Translations under genes and position numbers: made by a program | The notes under the pieces: generated by a model | Seen by the model: the letters and a program-made list of their open reading frames with translations, nothing else | What the model was told of the DNA's origin: nothing | Database searches by the model: none | Assembly (NCBI GenBank): GCA_947396885.1 | Contig: OX377202.1 | Span: 25,420,001-25,484,000, forward strand | DNA length: 64,000 nt | From: Heligmosomoides polygyrus polygyrus | Lineage: Eukaryota; Nematoda; Chromadorea; Rhabditida; Heligmosomidae | Direction: 5' to 3' | Part shown: positions 11,701 through 21,570 of the stretch, piece after piece | Layout of the letters: each line of letters begins with the position of its first letter | How positions within the stretch are numbered: position 1 is the first letter of the stretch

Positions 11701-12002
11701 TTCTTATTCCTTATTTATTTGGCAACTTTTGTTCTTGTACGCCTCTTCTTACAAAATTTTTCCAGGTCTCAGGTGAAGCAGGTTCAGAGTCTAGCCAGTC
11801 GTCGAGTGGGGAAGCCGTCCACCGTGGCCAAGTGACGTCGAAGCCTGTTCTAGTAAACATCAGAAGTAAGGGCGAGCCACCAACCTCTAACGTTACTGTC
11901 ACTACGATGTTGATGGCCACCACCGTTCCCACTGCTGACGTCACGACTCCTGAAACCATATTCAGGCAGACCCCGCCTCCTCTTGATTTTCGATTAATCT
12001 AG
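2658..12002 (+). CDS. Hyaluronidase (glycoside hydrolase family 56), 5' incomplete
   Basis: Hyaluronidases cleave beta-1,4 N-acetylglucosaminide bonds of hyaluronan or chondroitin, usually as secreted or lysosomal enzymes. Eight exons join in consistent phase: 2658-2774, 2842-2991, 6418-6511, 8416-8532, 8639-8769, 9471-9563, 11242-11449 and 11766-12002, about 381 residues ending in TAG. Family landmarks appear in order: YRRESIRLVRKQYP, RWGFYGFPYCNY, SALFPSIYLSLK, then DLGARGVILW (the last beta strand of the barrel), then a Cys-rich EGF-like region (CSGHGQC, later YKCRCDTLYTGGNC). The N-terminal part with the catalytic Asp-x-Glu motif is absent from the recognised exons, so activity cannot be judged. 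The C-terminus is unusual: a Lys/Arg-rich stretch (16 of 38 residues) and then a Ser/Thr-rich tail with an NVT glycosylation sequon. The introns are loaded with transposons. An ATTAAA near 12179 is a possible poly(A) signal. Confidence 0.85.
2842..2991 (+). CDS. Hyaluronidase exon 2
   Basis: Acceptor aatttcag, donor gtacgt. It carries the signature RWGFYGFPYCNYDAGNSE. The Cys after GFYGFPY is one of the conserved family cysteines. The exon ends two bases into a Glu codon, completed by the next exon 3.4 kb away. Confidence 0.88.
3908..4246 (-). pseudogene. mariner/Tc1-type transposase relic, split by the hAT element
   Basis: Minus-strand translation gives IKIVARFAKRDGF, then PRAGRPEAMGDSAVLDAVK, the helix-turn-helix linker pattern (x-SGRP) of mariner transposases. 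The preceding residues (TTAVRSINNAIGVDTTT) lie on the other side of the hAT insertion, at about 6076-6125. Frames are broken downstream and no catalytic DDD region is recognisable. It lies in a hyaluronidase intron in antisense orientation. Confidence 0.45.
4714..5018. mobile_element. Small TTAA-flanked element, piggyBac-like MITE
   Basis: TTAA at 4710-4713 and 5019-5022 brackets a 305-bp segment. Its ends start CCGTTTCA and, on the other strand, CCCTTTCACG, a weak inverted repeat. Inside is a near-perfect palindrome TGTCCGACGA/TCGTCGGACA at about 4939, echoed at about 4981. TTAA duplication is typical of piggyBac. The terminal match is short, so the call is tentative. It is nested within the hAT element. 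Confidence 0.45.
5112..5175. repeat. Imperfect palindrome within the hAT element
   Basis: GTGGGACCAC and GTGGTCCCAC face each other about 45 bp apart, with an inner GTGACAC/GTGTCAC pair near the right arm. It probably marks another small inserted element or a subterminal fold-back. Confidence 0.5.
6418..6511 (+). CDS. Hyaluronidase exon 3
   Basis: Acceptor aatttcag, donor gtttgt. It encodes MSFIYQASSALFPSIYLSLK and more. The ALFPSIYL stretch is a hallmark strand of family 56. The exon ends on a codon boundary. Confidence 0.88.
8023..8226 (-). pseudogene. Possible Penelope-like GIY-YIG nuclease fragment
   Basis: The minus strand reads YNIETGRSLHVRMKKHLDRK, close to the Y-I-G-E-T-G-R-x-L-x-x-R-x-x-E-H pattern of the GIY-YIG (Uri) domain of Penelope-like retroelements. 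The leading GIY strand and the rest of the domain are not recognisable. It sits antisense in a hyaluronidase intron just before exon 4. Confidence 0.4.
8416..8532 (+). CDS. Hyaluronidase exon 4
   Basis: Acceptor ttttgtacag, donor gtatga. It has 39 whole codons, including ESARIAAAQNPPLDVYPYTK and LDSFYAK. The P-L-x-V-Y-P-Y strand corresponds to the barrel strand after the RVxEAxR helix in the family. An upstream ATG at 8335 gives an in-frame extension into the intron, which the splice signal argues against. Confidence 0.85.
8639..8769 (+). CDS. Hyaluronidase exon 5
   Basis: Acceptor ttttttttgcag, donor gtgagt. It encodes SLKQAADLGARGVILWSSSK and a Cys-containing helix ending MLGP. The LGARGVILW strand is strongly diagnostic of GH56. 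Confidence 0.9.
9471..9563 (+). CDS. Hyaluronidase exon 6, start of EGF-like module
   Basis: Acceptor tgaattccag, donor gtgagt, with phases matching the exons on either side. It encodes RCREKRCSGHGQCILPAPAT, the first half of the EGF-like module (C-x4-C-x4-GxC). Confidence 0.85.
10207..10400 (-). mobile_element. Truncated Helitron 3' end (locus C)
   Basis: Read on the minus strand, this segment resembles the 3' half of Helitron A. It contains CTGAATCCGGACGC-type units, then a C-rich CCCCAACCCC segment, then GGCAGGCCGCTGGACGTCC, ending CTAG before T. No matching 5' TC-TATA end was found to the right, so the copy appears truncated. Confidence 0.45.
10590..10616 (+). other. Hairpin motif of the CTGAA...GAAACG class, degenerate
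   Basis: CTGAA is followed by a short hairpin (ACGAC/GTCG) and GGAACG. The layout matches motifs at 30874, 46966 and 63436. At 46966 it lies just past Penelope-like coding sequence. Confidence 0.3.
11242..11449 (+). CDS. Hyaluronidase exon 7, EGF-like module and basic stretch
   Basis: Acceptor gctaaacag; the alternative upstream AG would introduce a stop. Donor gtttgc. It encodes CKHMWPRC, then YKCRCDTLYTGGNC, closing the EGF-like module. A strongly basic run follows, rich in RRRARRK, which most family members lack. Confidence 0.85.
11766..12002 (+). CDS. Hyaluronidase terminal exon
   Basis: Acceptor tttttccag, phase 0, stop TAG. The 78 residues are Ser/Thr/Pro-rich (GSESSQSSSGEAVHRGQ, later TSNVTVTT and VTTPETIF) and look disordered and possibly glycosylated. 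No GPI-type hydrophobic tail is seen. Confidence 0.75.
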   Translation, partial: VSGEAGSESSQSSSGEAVHRGQVTSKPVLVNIRSKGEPPTSNVTVTTMLMATTVPTADVTTPETIFRQTPPPLDFRLI

Positions 12003-14156
12003 TGCGTTCCACCAGCAGGTGACTTGTTCCCCACTATCGCAGCTCCAAGATAGCAGTGTAGTTTAGTGGAGTAGCCGCCTCTTAAACCTGATTTAGACAG
12101 GTAGATTGGTTGCAAACCGTATTATTTTAATACTATTTCTATTGCTAGATGAAAACTATGTTTGCGTGAGCTCAGGCTATTAAATTTCTTTGTGACAAAT
12201 TTTAATGCTTACCTTTCAATGTGGTCTCATTTTGAAAAAAGTTCAATGCTGAAATCCGTAGTGAACCTTAAGCTTCTCTAAAAAGGGCGATATATTGAAC
12301 GAAGATAGGCAAATGATACGAAGGGAATCAGATATGCCTGTGGTTTGAAGGGTCATGCTAGAGACATCACTGCTCCACTGATTAGAGATAACAAAGTTTA
12401 CTAGGACGGCAACGGAACGAACCTCGATAAAAGAAGGCGGTCTTTTAAAAATTGACTTGTAGGAAAAAGAGCATGGTATGTCACAATTCTTGCCATTGCT
12501 ACTTTCCTAGTTCCCTATCAGCATGATCTCTCGAAGCATATATTGTTGCTGGTTAAGCTCTCTGTAAAGACCGTTCAAAACTTGCGAAATAACGCATTCC
12601 ACATACACACTTGAATGTAGCCACTTCAATTTTTTCGGTAATGTTCACTGGCTTTCGTCAGGATAGACAATTTGCATTTAAAACTTATAAATTGGCAACC
12701 AATTGATGCAGAAAAACTCATTCCACCACTGCTAGGAGATAATGTTGATTGTGTTCAAATGAAAGTAGGAGTAGGCATTCGGCCTCATTGGAACCAATGC
12801 GTTAAGGTATCTCTATCAAGACCCGTTTTAAATTTCTACGAGTACCTTAATCACTTTGAAGAAAGACCGCTTCGTGGGTAATTTAACACATAATGAGGCG
12901 AAGTCATTTTTCTTTGCCTTTACTAGGGCTAGTAAGTTTCTACTTTTGATATAATTTATTTCAAAAGGTTTTCTTTGATCTAAAGTTCACTACGGGTATA
13001 GTTTTGAATAACCAGTGTCCGGCTGTCTGAGCTAACTCTTGCACTTGTGCATCATTAAGCTTTAAGAAAATGTCTGTATTATTCTGCTGTTCTCTAGTCT
13101 GCAATGTGTTTGTATATTAAATCGAGATGAAAGTCGCTTCAGATTCTTGTAGGCACTGCTACACTAGTCAAGTTTCTGTATCTCATAGTATTTAAATAAA
13201 CATGTTAGCCGCTTTTCAAAGTATTGTGTTAGAGCATTTTTCGCCACTCGTTATTTACCCGTCTAATAAAGAGCTTTTGTGCCTCATTTTGGTTATTCAT
13301 GCAGAACCTCAAAATACAGGTGACAGAAAAGAATGAATGCAGAGCAAGTGTATGGACATAAGTCATCAAAGGAAATAAAATATGATTGCAAGGCGCGGTG
13401 GTGTTCATGGCCGGTGAGAGCGCAAATGCTGTTTAACGTTGTTGATATGCGACCCAAATGCTTGAAGCAAGGTTGTGACTACCGCGTCGTCATTTCCTTC
13501 TACCGACATCCCTACTCTTCCTATTCATATGCACAAAAAGTGTAAGCGCATTCACTTTGGCAAACTTCGATGGCACGATTTCGTCTAATGTAGAGTATCA
13601 TCTATAGCCGCTGAGCCCTAGCCAGCTAGCCCGACTGCAAGGCCGTCCTACTGCTGGTTTGCTTACAATCGATGGCCAGCTAGTGCTATAAAATGTTTCC
13701 TACTGGTGTTTCTTGCTTTGCTGGTCGTTCATAAGTATTGCAACAACGGACCTAGTCGTCTAAAAACAGCAATAATGACCGAATTTGATACCATTTAAAT
13801 AAAAATTATTGACCACAATAAAGTGATGTTGTTAATAATGGCTGCTTAGGAATTGAATCCATATTGTGTGTGTAGTTTTCAGAACGCGTTGCAGCAGCCT
13901 ACGAGAATTTCTAGACTTTTCTTTCACTTGTTTCAAAGACAATATTATTCTTTCCACTTTTGGCATGGCGTTGGATGGTGAATACATGTTTTTCCCTAAG
14001 GAAGGTATGACGATGGAGTTGGATGGTAAATAGTTGTGGTTGTAGTTTATTTTCGAGGGTTTGTGTAGAAAATTTTAGAACTCACTAAAGAGCAGGAACT
14101 ATTAAGTAGTGGTACTGCTTAACGCTTTGCTTTAAGAAATTTTATGCCCGCAGACG
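12003..14156. other. Intergenic, nothing recognised
   Basis: It follows the hyaluronidase stop. Only short unsupported frames occur (the longest about 70 codons, at 12672-12881 and 13333-13545), without recognisable motifs or paired splice signals. Confidence 0.5.
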
Positions 14157-14168
14157 GCCCTTCAGTCT
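14157..14168. repeat. Target-site duplication of the RTE element, left copy
   Basis: GCCCTTCAGTCT, identical to 17291-17302, directly abuts the element's AGA-repeat tail. Confidence 0.9.
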
Positions 14169-17100
14169 CTTCTTCTTCTTCTTCAGCGTTTGTCCCGCTT
14201 CATGGCGGGGTCCGCTATTCTGGTGTCATGACGCCACCTTTCCCGATCCAGCGCTAGATCGGGGTGGACATCAGCTACTTTCAAGTCCGTATGTAACGTA
14301 TCAGCATAGCGCTGCTTCGGGCGCCCTCTAGGCCGCTTTCCTATTAACTCGAATTTAAGGCCTATCTTGCGGACGCTGTCTTCTTCTCCACGCAGAACGT
14401 GGCCGTACCATCGTAAGCGAGCTTCGCGCATCTTGTCAGTTATCGGCGTGACACCGAACTTCTGCCGAATAGCATCGTTTCGGATGCGGTCCATGCGCGT
14501 AACTCCTGCCGTCCAGCGCAGCATCTTCGTCTCCATGACGCTGAGGCGCGTTTCAACTTCCTTGGTCGCTGGCCAACACTCAGCGCCGTACATTGCTACC
14601 GGCCGGACGACTGCTCTGTAGATCTTCGACTTAAAGCGCTCTGGTATCTTCTTGTCGCAGAGCACGCCAGTCAACGAGCGCCACTTGGACCAAGCTGCAC
14701 TCACGCGTGAATTCACTTCGACCATCAGTTTGCCGTCAGACGCGACTGCTGATCCCAGGTACTTAAAGACCGCAGTGCGTGGAAGCTCGATGCCGTTAAC
14801 CTTGATGGAGCTGGACTCAGTAACGTCCGTCGTTAAATACTCGGTCTTCGTCACGTTCAATCTGAGTCCAAACCGCTCCAAGCGATCACACCAAGCTTGC
14901 AACTCTCGCTCGAGTTTTCCTTTATCTTCGCTAGCGAGCATCACGTCATCGGCATAAAGCAACGTCTAAGGGACAGGCTTCTGAAGATCCATGACGACAA
15001 CAAAGAGGAGTGGGGAAAGCGCAGAACCCTGGTGTACTCCGACAGAGATGGGAAACTCCACCGAGGTCCGAGCTGCAGCTTGAACTCGACTCTTTGGACA
15101 AGAGTAGAGAATTCGCACCCACTCTATGAGCTCTTCAGGAACTCCATGTTGGCGCAGGGCGTACCATATCACTTCACGCGGTACGCGGTCAAAGGCCTTC
15201 TCCAAGTCGAGAAAGGCGATATGCACTGGCTTCTGTTTCTCGCGATGCTTCTCTATCAGGAGGCGGACGGCATGTATGACATCAACGGTGCCACAGCCAG
15301 CCACGAAGCCGCACTGATTGCTGGAAAACTGGACGATGTCCCGAATTCGTCCATCGACAACTCGCTCAAAGATCTTCATGCTGTGCGAAAGCAAGCGAAT
15401 CGGACGGTAATTGGAGCAGTCTGCAGGACTGCCCTTCTTCTTCCAAATTGGAATCGTCGTACTTTGACGCCAACACTCAGGTACTTTCTTCTTCGCCACA
15501 ACCTGATTAAAGAACTTCGCCAACCACTCAGCAGGGTACCAGTACTTGGACTTCCATAAATCAGCTGCCACGTCATCGGGCCCAGTCGCTTTGCCTGGCC
15601 TCATCTTCTTCAAAGCCGCTTCAATCTCCTCCACGGTGATCTTCTGCACGGGGCCGTGGGTTGGAGCCGTGGAAGGGATGGCTGGATGAGGAAATTCTAC
15701 TGTAGAGATTTCCTCAAAGTAGTCGCGCCATCGCTTCAATGCCTTCTTGCGGTCCGTAAGAAGATGGCCGTTCTCATCATTGATGCCGAAAAACTTCTCA
15801 ATATCCTCGGTCTGCCGATGGCGATTCTTAGCAAGCCGGTACAGATACCGCTCGCCATCGCGTGACTCGAGCTTCTCGTTGACATCTCCATAATGAGTGG
15901 CTTTTGCAACAGCCACGGCCTTCTTTGCAGCTTTCCTCGCTTCTTGGTACTTCCGCCAGTTATCGGCCGTCTTTTCGCCGAGAAACACGTGATAAAGCGA
16001 CTTCTTCTCTCGCACTTTTGCTTTCACGTCATCTGTCCACAGCCATGCCTGCTTGTCGACCTTCCGTCGCCCAGGCTTCGTAATGCCGAGTTCCGACTGT
16101 GCAGCTTGACGAATCGCGTCGGTCGTTTTCTTCCAAGTTTCGTCGACAGTCGTGACTGTCGGTAACCGCACGCAAAAAATCACAGCTGCTTCCTTCTCTC
16201 TCATTCGCCACCACTTGATTCTTGCAGCACCGCATCACTCGACCTGCTTCAGCCTCGGAGGGACAATCTTCAGAGTGCAGATCAGCAGTCGATGCTGTGG
16301 GGCAACCGTCTCATACGGCACGACCTTCGCGTCTGTGACAAGACTCCGGTCGCGATCCTTCATAAGCACAAAGTCTATCTGAGACTTGGAGCTCCCACTA
16401 TAATATGAGATGAGGTGGGAGTCGCGTTTTCGGAAGACGGTGTTTACAATGGTGAGACTATGCGATTCCGCATACTCAAGAATGCGCTCACCATCGGCGT
16501 TACGTGATCCGTATCCGAAACCACCATGACAGCTGTACTCGTCTTTCGTAGCACCTACGTGCCCATTAAGGTCACCAGCGACTATGATGACATCTTTCGA
16601 CGGTATCTCTGCTGTCTTCTCATCCAGCAGGTTCCAAAACTCATCCTTGGCTTGATCGAAGCAGCCAGTCTGCGGAGCATACGCAGAGAAGAAGTGGTAG
16701 AGTCGCTCCTTAGCGGCGACAACGATCTTCATCAATCGATCGTCAAAGCGCTCAACGCTTACAATCGAGTCACGAAATCGTTCGGAGACGATTATTCCGA
16801 CACCACTGGTGGTCCTGGGACTTCCACATAGAACGGCCTTGAAGCCACGTCCTATGTTCCTTGACTTGCGGCAGGACCACCTCGTCTCCTGCACCGCACA
16901 GAAATCAACTCTTCTACGCTCCAGTGCTTCAACCAACTCGCACGAGCAGCCCGTCAACGTACCCACATTCAGCGTTGCCACGCGGGTCCTGCTTACGTTA
17001 CGGGACTTTCGGACTAGCTCAGTTGCCCCCCGATGCCGTCCTCGCATCAGGGACCCTCGCATACTTCTCACACTCGCCGGGCTCTGCGAGTGCGCTTCGG

Positions 17101-17290
17101 CTCCCGCGGACGCCGTAGCACTATCACGAAAAACTTGCAATGTCATGAACCATGCGATGTGACATGGCTGTTCGTAGGCCGGCCTGTCACAAGGGCCTGT
17201 CGCCTGCAATCGAATGTCCGTGTTCGGCTTAGCTCGCAGAGCGGGCAGTTTCCAGTGGCACCACGTGGAGGAACGGACATCGCCACCACA
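14169..17290 (-). mobile_element. Full-length RTE-type non-LTR retrotransposon
   Basis: This 3122-bp element is inserted in minus orientation between perfect 12-bp copies of GCCCTTCAGTCT. RTE-clade elements are about 3.2 kb, carry one endonuclease-RT polyprotein, have almost no 3' UTR and end in a short simple repeat instead of poly(A). All of that is visible here. The coding frame is open from the very 5' end, its TGA stop is at 14183-14185, and only 14 bases of AGA repeats follow before the duplication. A 5'-complete copy with an intact duplication implies a fairly recent, untruncated insertion. Confidence 0.92.
14183..17290 (-). pseudogene. RTE endonuclease-reverse transcriptase, two in-frame stops
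   Basis: One continuous frame of about 1035 codons is interrupted only by TGA at 16235-16237 and TAG at 14966-14968. The AP-like endonuclease comes first: VATLNVGTLTG, CAVQETRW (catalytic Glu), VAGDLNGHVG (Asp/Asn), SQIDFVLM and QHRLLICTL (His). The reverse transcriptase follows: GPDDVAADLW, YRPIRLLSHSMKIFERV, CGFVAGCGTVDVIHAVR, FLDLEKAFDRVPREVIW, GVHQGSALSPLLF and LLYADDVMLAS, whose YADD is the polymerase site. The C-terminal RLRWYGHVLRGEED region is typical of RTE-like elements. The first stop separates endonuclease from RT, the second falls just before YADD. Both could arise by single transitions (CGA to TGA and TGG to TAG, inferred). No frameshift is needed. Confidence 0.9.
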
Positions 17291-17302
17291 GCCCTTCAGT
17301 CT
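17291..17302. repeat. Target-site duplication of the RTE element, right copy
   Basis: GCCCTTCAGTCT matches 14157-14168 exactly, at the element's 5' end. Confidence 0.9.
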
Positions 17303-19983
17303 ACATTATCATAATATGCGGTAGTCAGGTCGATATTTGTCCACCGCCTAAGACCTTCTGGCAGTTATCATTGATTGTATCATACTTACCTTCATACCTC
17401 TTCAAAACTTGTTGCTGCAACCACGAACTGTTCCTGCAGCAAAATTGTTTCGGTAAACCTTGACCTTCCATAAAGCCGTCGTCTCATTTCAAAATCATCA
17501 GTTCTTCCACTAATCTAATGAATGTTTTGTACTGCAATCGAAAATGTTTGTTACTCACTAGTTTATCGATTTCTTCTGCATTTCTGATTTTGAGTACAAC
17601 ACGCCTTCCTTAAATATCTGCCCGCTGGAAAGCCTTTCGTGACTTGCGCTGAAGTTAGAGGCCTGACCCCTTGATCATCGGAAATTAACGCATTGTCGGC
17701 GCGTGGTCCATATCGAAACGCCTACAACGACCAGGAACCCAGAGAGCGTGTGTTTCTGTGCTCTGAGGCTATGCCAAGCAGCCATTTTGTTTCGGAGCTT
17801 GTTCGGTTATCCTTTCCTTCACGTTTCCACGAGAATTAGGCCTTTTCCCTCCTCATAGCCAGAGAACTCCACCGTCGTAGTGGATCACTACTCTACCTTA
17901 CTTCTCCCACAGTAGTCACCACCGTCAGAGTCGGGCTCTTGTTTATTGTGTTTAATCGGTCCAGAGCTGTGAAAATATCGTGATCCTCTTTGACGGGGTC
18001 GCAGGTAACGCGGTACTTCCGTTCTGCTCCCCGTCCACCATGACCTATAACCACGAAGGCAGATCCGAATACTCTCCGGGGGTTGCGATAGCCCACTTCC
18101 TTTCTTAGGTTTACTTCTTATCACGGTATGAGTGTTAATTTGGCGACTTTTAGGAAATCTAAGAACATAGCGACATTTTAGTGATGTTCGAAGATTATAC
18201 ATTATGAAGAGCTACAACGTCAAATTGGTTCGAATTCTCCGTGAAATAATTCGCAACTAGTTAGACGATAAAAATGAAAGGAAAATTAGCACCTCCATCA
18301 ATTACATTACATAGAACAATTGCTCTCTTGCGGGTGCGGCGAGTTCTACATCATAATCTCATATTCCATTTTGACTTTACCAGTTGACGAGGTGGTATGC
18401 AGTATCAGTGAAAATTGCTTCTTGAGTCGATTCATATTATGATGAATATTTGCACCGTCATTCTCTTGCTGAGCGTATCTAATATCCTAGAGTCGGAGGA
18501 AATTCGAGCTTAAATTTACGGTGCGGAACTGAATACTTTAGAATTCCTTACCTAAAATTTTCTAACTCTCCTTAGTTGGCTTACGCTGCGGCTTGGGAAC
18601 GCTGTAATAAAAAGTGGTTGAAGATCTGAAACCTTCCTTAAGCACTGTGTATTTTCTCTAATCTCCTTTCATTCGCTCGGAGCGGTGGTTATTTTCGGTC
18701 TTCTGTGATGTTACAACTTCATCGCTCTACTCCAATCTCGAATTCTACCTGCCGTGCACCGCGTTGTCAATAGAAGCTAGGAGACAAGATCTGGCCGACT
18801 TCGTGTGGACACTCGCCTCTAGTTGGACTACTGCCACTTCGCGCGTACGAATTGTCGCGAAGCCGCGCGGTGCGCGGATTTCTGAATCGAAGATTTCTAA
18901 ACCAATGCGGCCGTTGTTGAGGCAGCCTCGGCCTACTTTAGTCCAGTAGAGCCGATTTTTGCGTTTTTTCTGCTAGTATCTTTAATTTTTACATGAAGTA
19001 TTAAAAGCATTTGAAGGGAAGGAGGAAAGATAGAAGGATGGGGGAGGGAGAGGGCATCAGCACAATCTGCACTCCCCTTTTCTGTATTGCACCCGTCCTC
19101 TGCCCTAAAGTTTTGTTGTCAATCAATCCGACACCATGGTTTTCCACGCTCGTGCAGTCTCAGTTGCAGCTCCCGAAAGGACTTCATGCTCACAACTGAT
19201 GCTGCGTCCTAGACGAGCCAGCGGTTTCTTCTTTTCTTAGTAGCTTGTCGGGAATCAATTCTCAGTAGCTTGTAGGGATTCAGATCAGCGTGGTTAAAAG
19301 TTCTGTTTTGATCTCGGTTGAAGAATTTTGTCTATTGTACTGTTTGTTATATGTGAGATGTTTTAATTATTGCCACCTCATTGGCTAACACATGATCACA
19401 CATGTTAAGCGGTTGTAATTTCTTGCCGTGTTAAGTAGTGAACGTTACACAGCTATGGCCGTATCTTTTGCTCAAATCCCGAAAAAGCCGCGTTTTCCCG
19501 GCTTTCGCGTCTTTTGGATATAATTCTCTTAGAATTCGTACATTTCAAAAACCAAGTTTTTTTTTGAGCTCAGGAGCTCGAGCTCTATCGTTTGGTGTAT
19601 TTTACTCAGATGGAGCAATGAAAATATTCGAAATTGAAAACCTGCGCTCTATTGCGAAGGGCGGTCGCGGACGAGTTGTCCGCCGCAAACCGTCGGAAGC
19701 CGTTGCATGCTAATTACTACTTCAAGTTTTAGGTTTTTAGAGAAACCATTGGTACCGTTCAATTCGTCTCCACGAGATCTACACAATTATTGTCTTACCA
19801 AACTTTTATCGAACCTTTAGCTTTATCAAACCACTGCATTTCGCAGTGGGTGGGCAAAAACTATTGGAACGGGCTCCATGCGATTGGAGAAGCTCATTTT
19901 CAGGACTTCTTTGTTCTCGGAGTATATCAAACATGGCGTAAAGTGTTCTGTCATGCCAGAAATCCTCTAAGAGTGATAAGATC
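17303..19983. other. Intergenic, no gene recognised
   Basis: The best coding-like stretch is minus 17893-18096, which reads RRVFGSAFVVIGHGGRGAER. It matches no family I know and has no paired splice evidence. The remainder is unremarkable. Confidence 0.45.
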
Positions 19984-20240
19984 AACCTATCAATCGAGGG
20001 GGGACAGCTTGCAGTGTAAGCGTTTAGGGAGTTTTATGAGAAATTCTTAGCCGCCCTACTCAGGAGTTGCTCTAAAGCTGTCTCGCTATCCTTTGGAGTT
20101 CGCAGTGCACTGCGCAACCTATCAAGAGAGCGGCAACCTTGTAGAGTGTCCGTTAAGAGAGTTTTATGAGAAATTCTCAGCCGCCCTACACAGGAGTTGC
20201 TCAACGGCTGTCAGCTAGCCTTTGCAGTGTTTGTATGTGT
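19984..20240. repeat. Two-copy tandem duplication, about 130 bp unit
   Basis: GAGTTTTATGAGAAATTCT recurs 130 bp apart (about 20029 and 20159). It is followed in both copies by AGCCGCCCTAC and CAGGAGTTGCTC, and preceded in both by AACCTATCAA. No coding role is apparent. Confidence 0.75.
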
Positions 20241-21170
20241 ACTTGTATTTTTACGGTTACATTGGCTGCTGTGTTGTGATGTTCAGTAGTTCTGTTGTGA
20301 GTTCCAATTGTTTTCAAGGTTCCATTTTGCGTAGCGAAGTTTTTTATTGACCATTTGGATGTGCTAGTCCGTGTAGTCAGTGTGCCCCAGGCAATCGCGC
20401 CGGCCGACCAATAGAAGGGGATGGTGGCTTCTCCCGCCTGCAGCCGGAAAAGGTGAACTCACAGAGAAAATTGGACTCTTAATTCTGGTGTGAGGGCAGC
20501 TGCTTAAGGTCTCCGCACAGTTTTACGACGAGCGGCGGGCGGCGGATGGTGAAATCGCTGAGCGGCTGTGCCCGGCGCCGCTCAGTGGCGACGGCGAGGA
20601 ATTGTACTCTTTCTAGTCGGGACAAACACCTGATGAAGGATAACGCAGCCCGATGAGAATCGCGCGCCCGCATCAACGCGAATCAGCTGTGCAGGCTTCT
20701 CTTGCTGCTGGCTGCTTTTTATTGTTGTTGTAGTTGTTCGTTGTTAGTCCAGGATGACATCGGAAAGGCGCCTTGAGAGGGTATTTGGCTTATTCAGCAA
20801 CTTGATTATGCTCGATAATAAGCAGTTCGGTCTGCGAATCTTCTCAGAGAATTCTTGTATATGTATGACCTCCGTGGAATGTAAACGCTTTGCCCAGAAA
20901 CGAACTCTTTTGTCAGCTGTCTTTTTTATCGGTTCTTCTTTTCTGGAGCTTCATCTCAGACGTTGAGGGATTTTTGGAAAGGGTCAAGTTATTGCATGGA
21001 TTTCAAGTTCTTACTATAGTTATGCTTTTGATAAATTTCATCGAATGAAAGAACGAAGAAATTCGATGTCGAAATATGTCGAGCGAATGAACGCGAATTT
21101 ATTCGCTCATCAATTTTTTTCTGTTGCTCCACTCCATGTAGCGAAGAAGGTCGCCGGAAAGGAAGCCAGG
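20241..21170. other. Intergenic, nothing recognised
   Basis: There is a GC-rich patch around 20520-20660 without recognisable coding sequence, and only short unsupported frames. Confidence 0.4.
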
Positions 21171-21235
21171 CTCTGGAGTCATGATGCGATAGCGATAGCA
21201 TCCATGGATGCTATTGCAGCATCATGACTCCAGAG
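21171..21235. repeat. 65-bp palindrome
   Basis: CTCTGGAGTCATGATGC on the left is the exact complement of the 17 bases at the right end. The inner part GATAGCATCC/ATGGATGCTAT also pairs, centred on CCATGG. It can form a nearly continuous hairpin. GCGAAGA/TCTTCGC just outside extends the symmetry loosely. It could be a small fold-back MITE or a structured RNA. Confidence 0.8.
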
Positions 21236-21409
21236 CAGGAAAAATGTCTTCGCTCAAGTGTAACCTTGAATAGTTATATAAAGCGCTGATCCAGATTCGT
21301 AGTGCCTATCCATCAGGCTTCCTATTCTCGACTTTTTTTCGTTGCGATCTACATTGTGCTTCGGTTAGTTGTGGTGGCTATTTTCTAGGAGATGCAAATG
21401 TGTTGTACC

Positions 21410-21570
21410 ACCGGTAATTCAAACCACAAATCGCACCCCACCTCACCTCGCCGCTCATCTACCCACGACACTTCGACCGCCAGGGCTGTTTCCAGCCTAC
21501 TTGAGCTTGCCCCCTTAGAACTGGAGGACTCTGCGCGCGGTAAATTGAAAGTGGTACACAACTCGAAACA
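21410..21570 (-). mobile_element. tRNA-derived SINE fragment (degenerate)
   Basis: On the minus strand this aligns by eye with the SINE at 35600-35940. Both contain GCTCAAGTAGG, a body, then an A-box-like segment (GTGGGTAGATGAGCGGCG here). The B box is eroded here (GGTTTGAATTACC). Confidence 0.4.

Noticed and set aside
14897..15559. A 220-codon + strand frame
   Set aside because: It is antisense to the RTE reverse transcriptase and has no family motif. The minus strand carries all recognised RT blocks.
17888..18202. Overlapping minus frames with HGGRGAERKY and SRYFHSSGPI
   Set aside because: Coding-like composition, but no recognisable family and no convincing splice partners. A homology search would be decisive.
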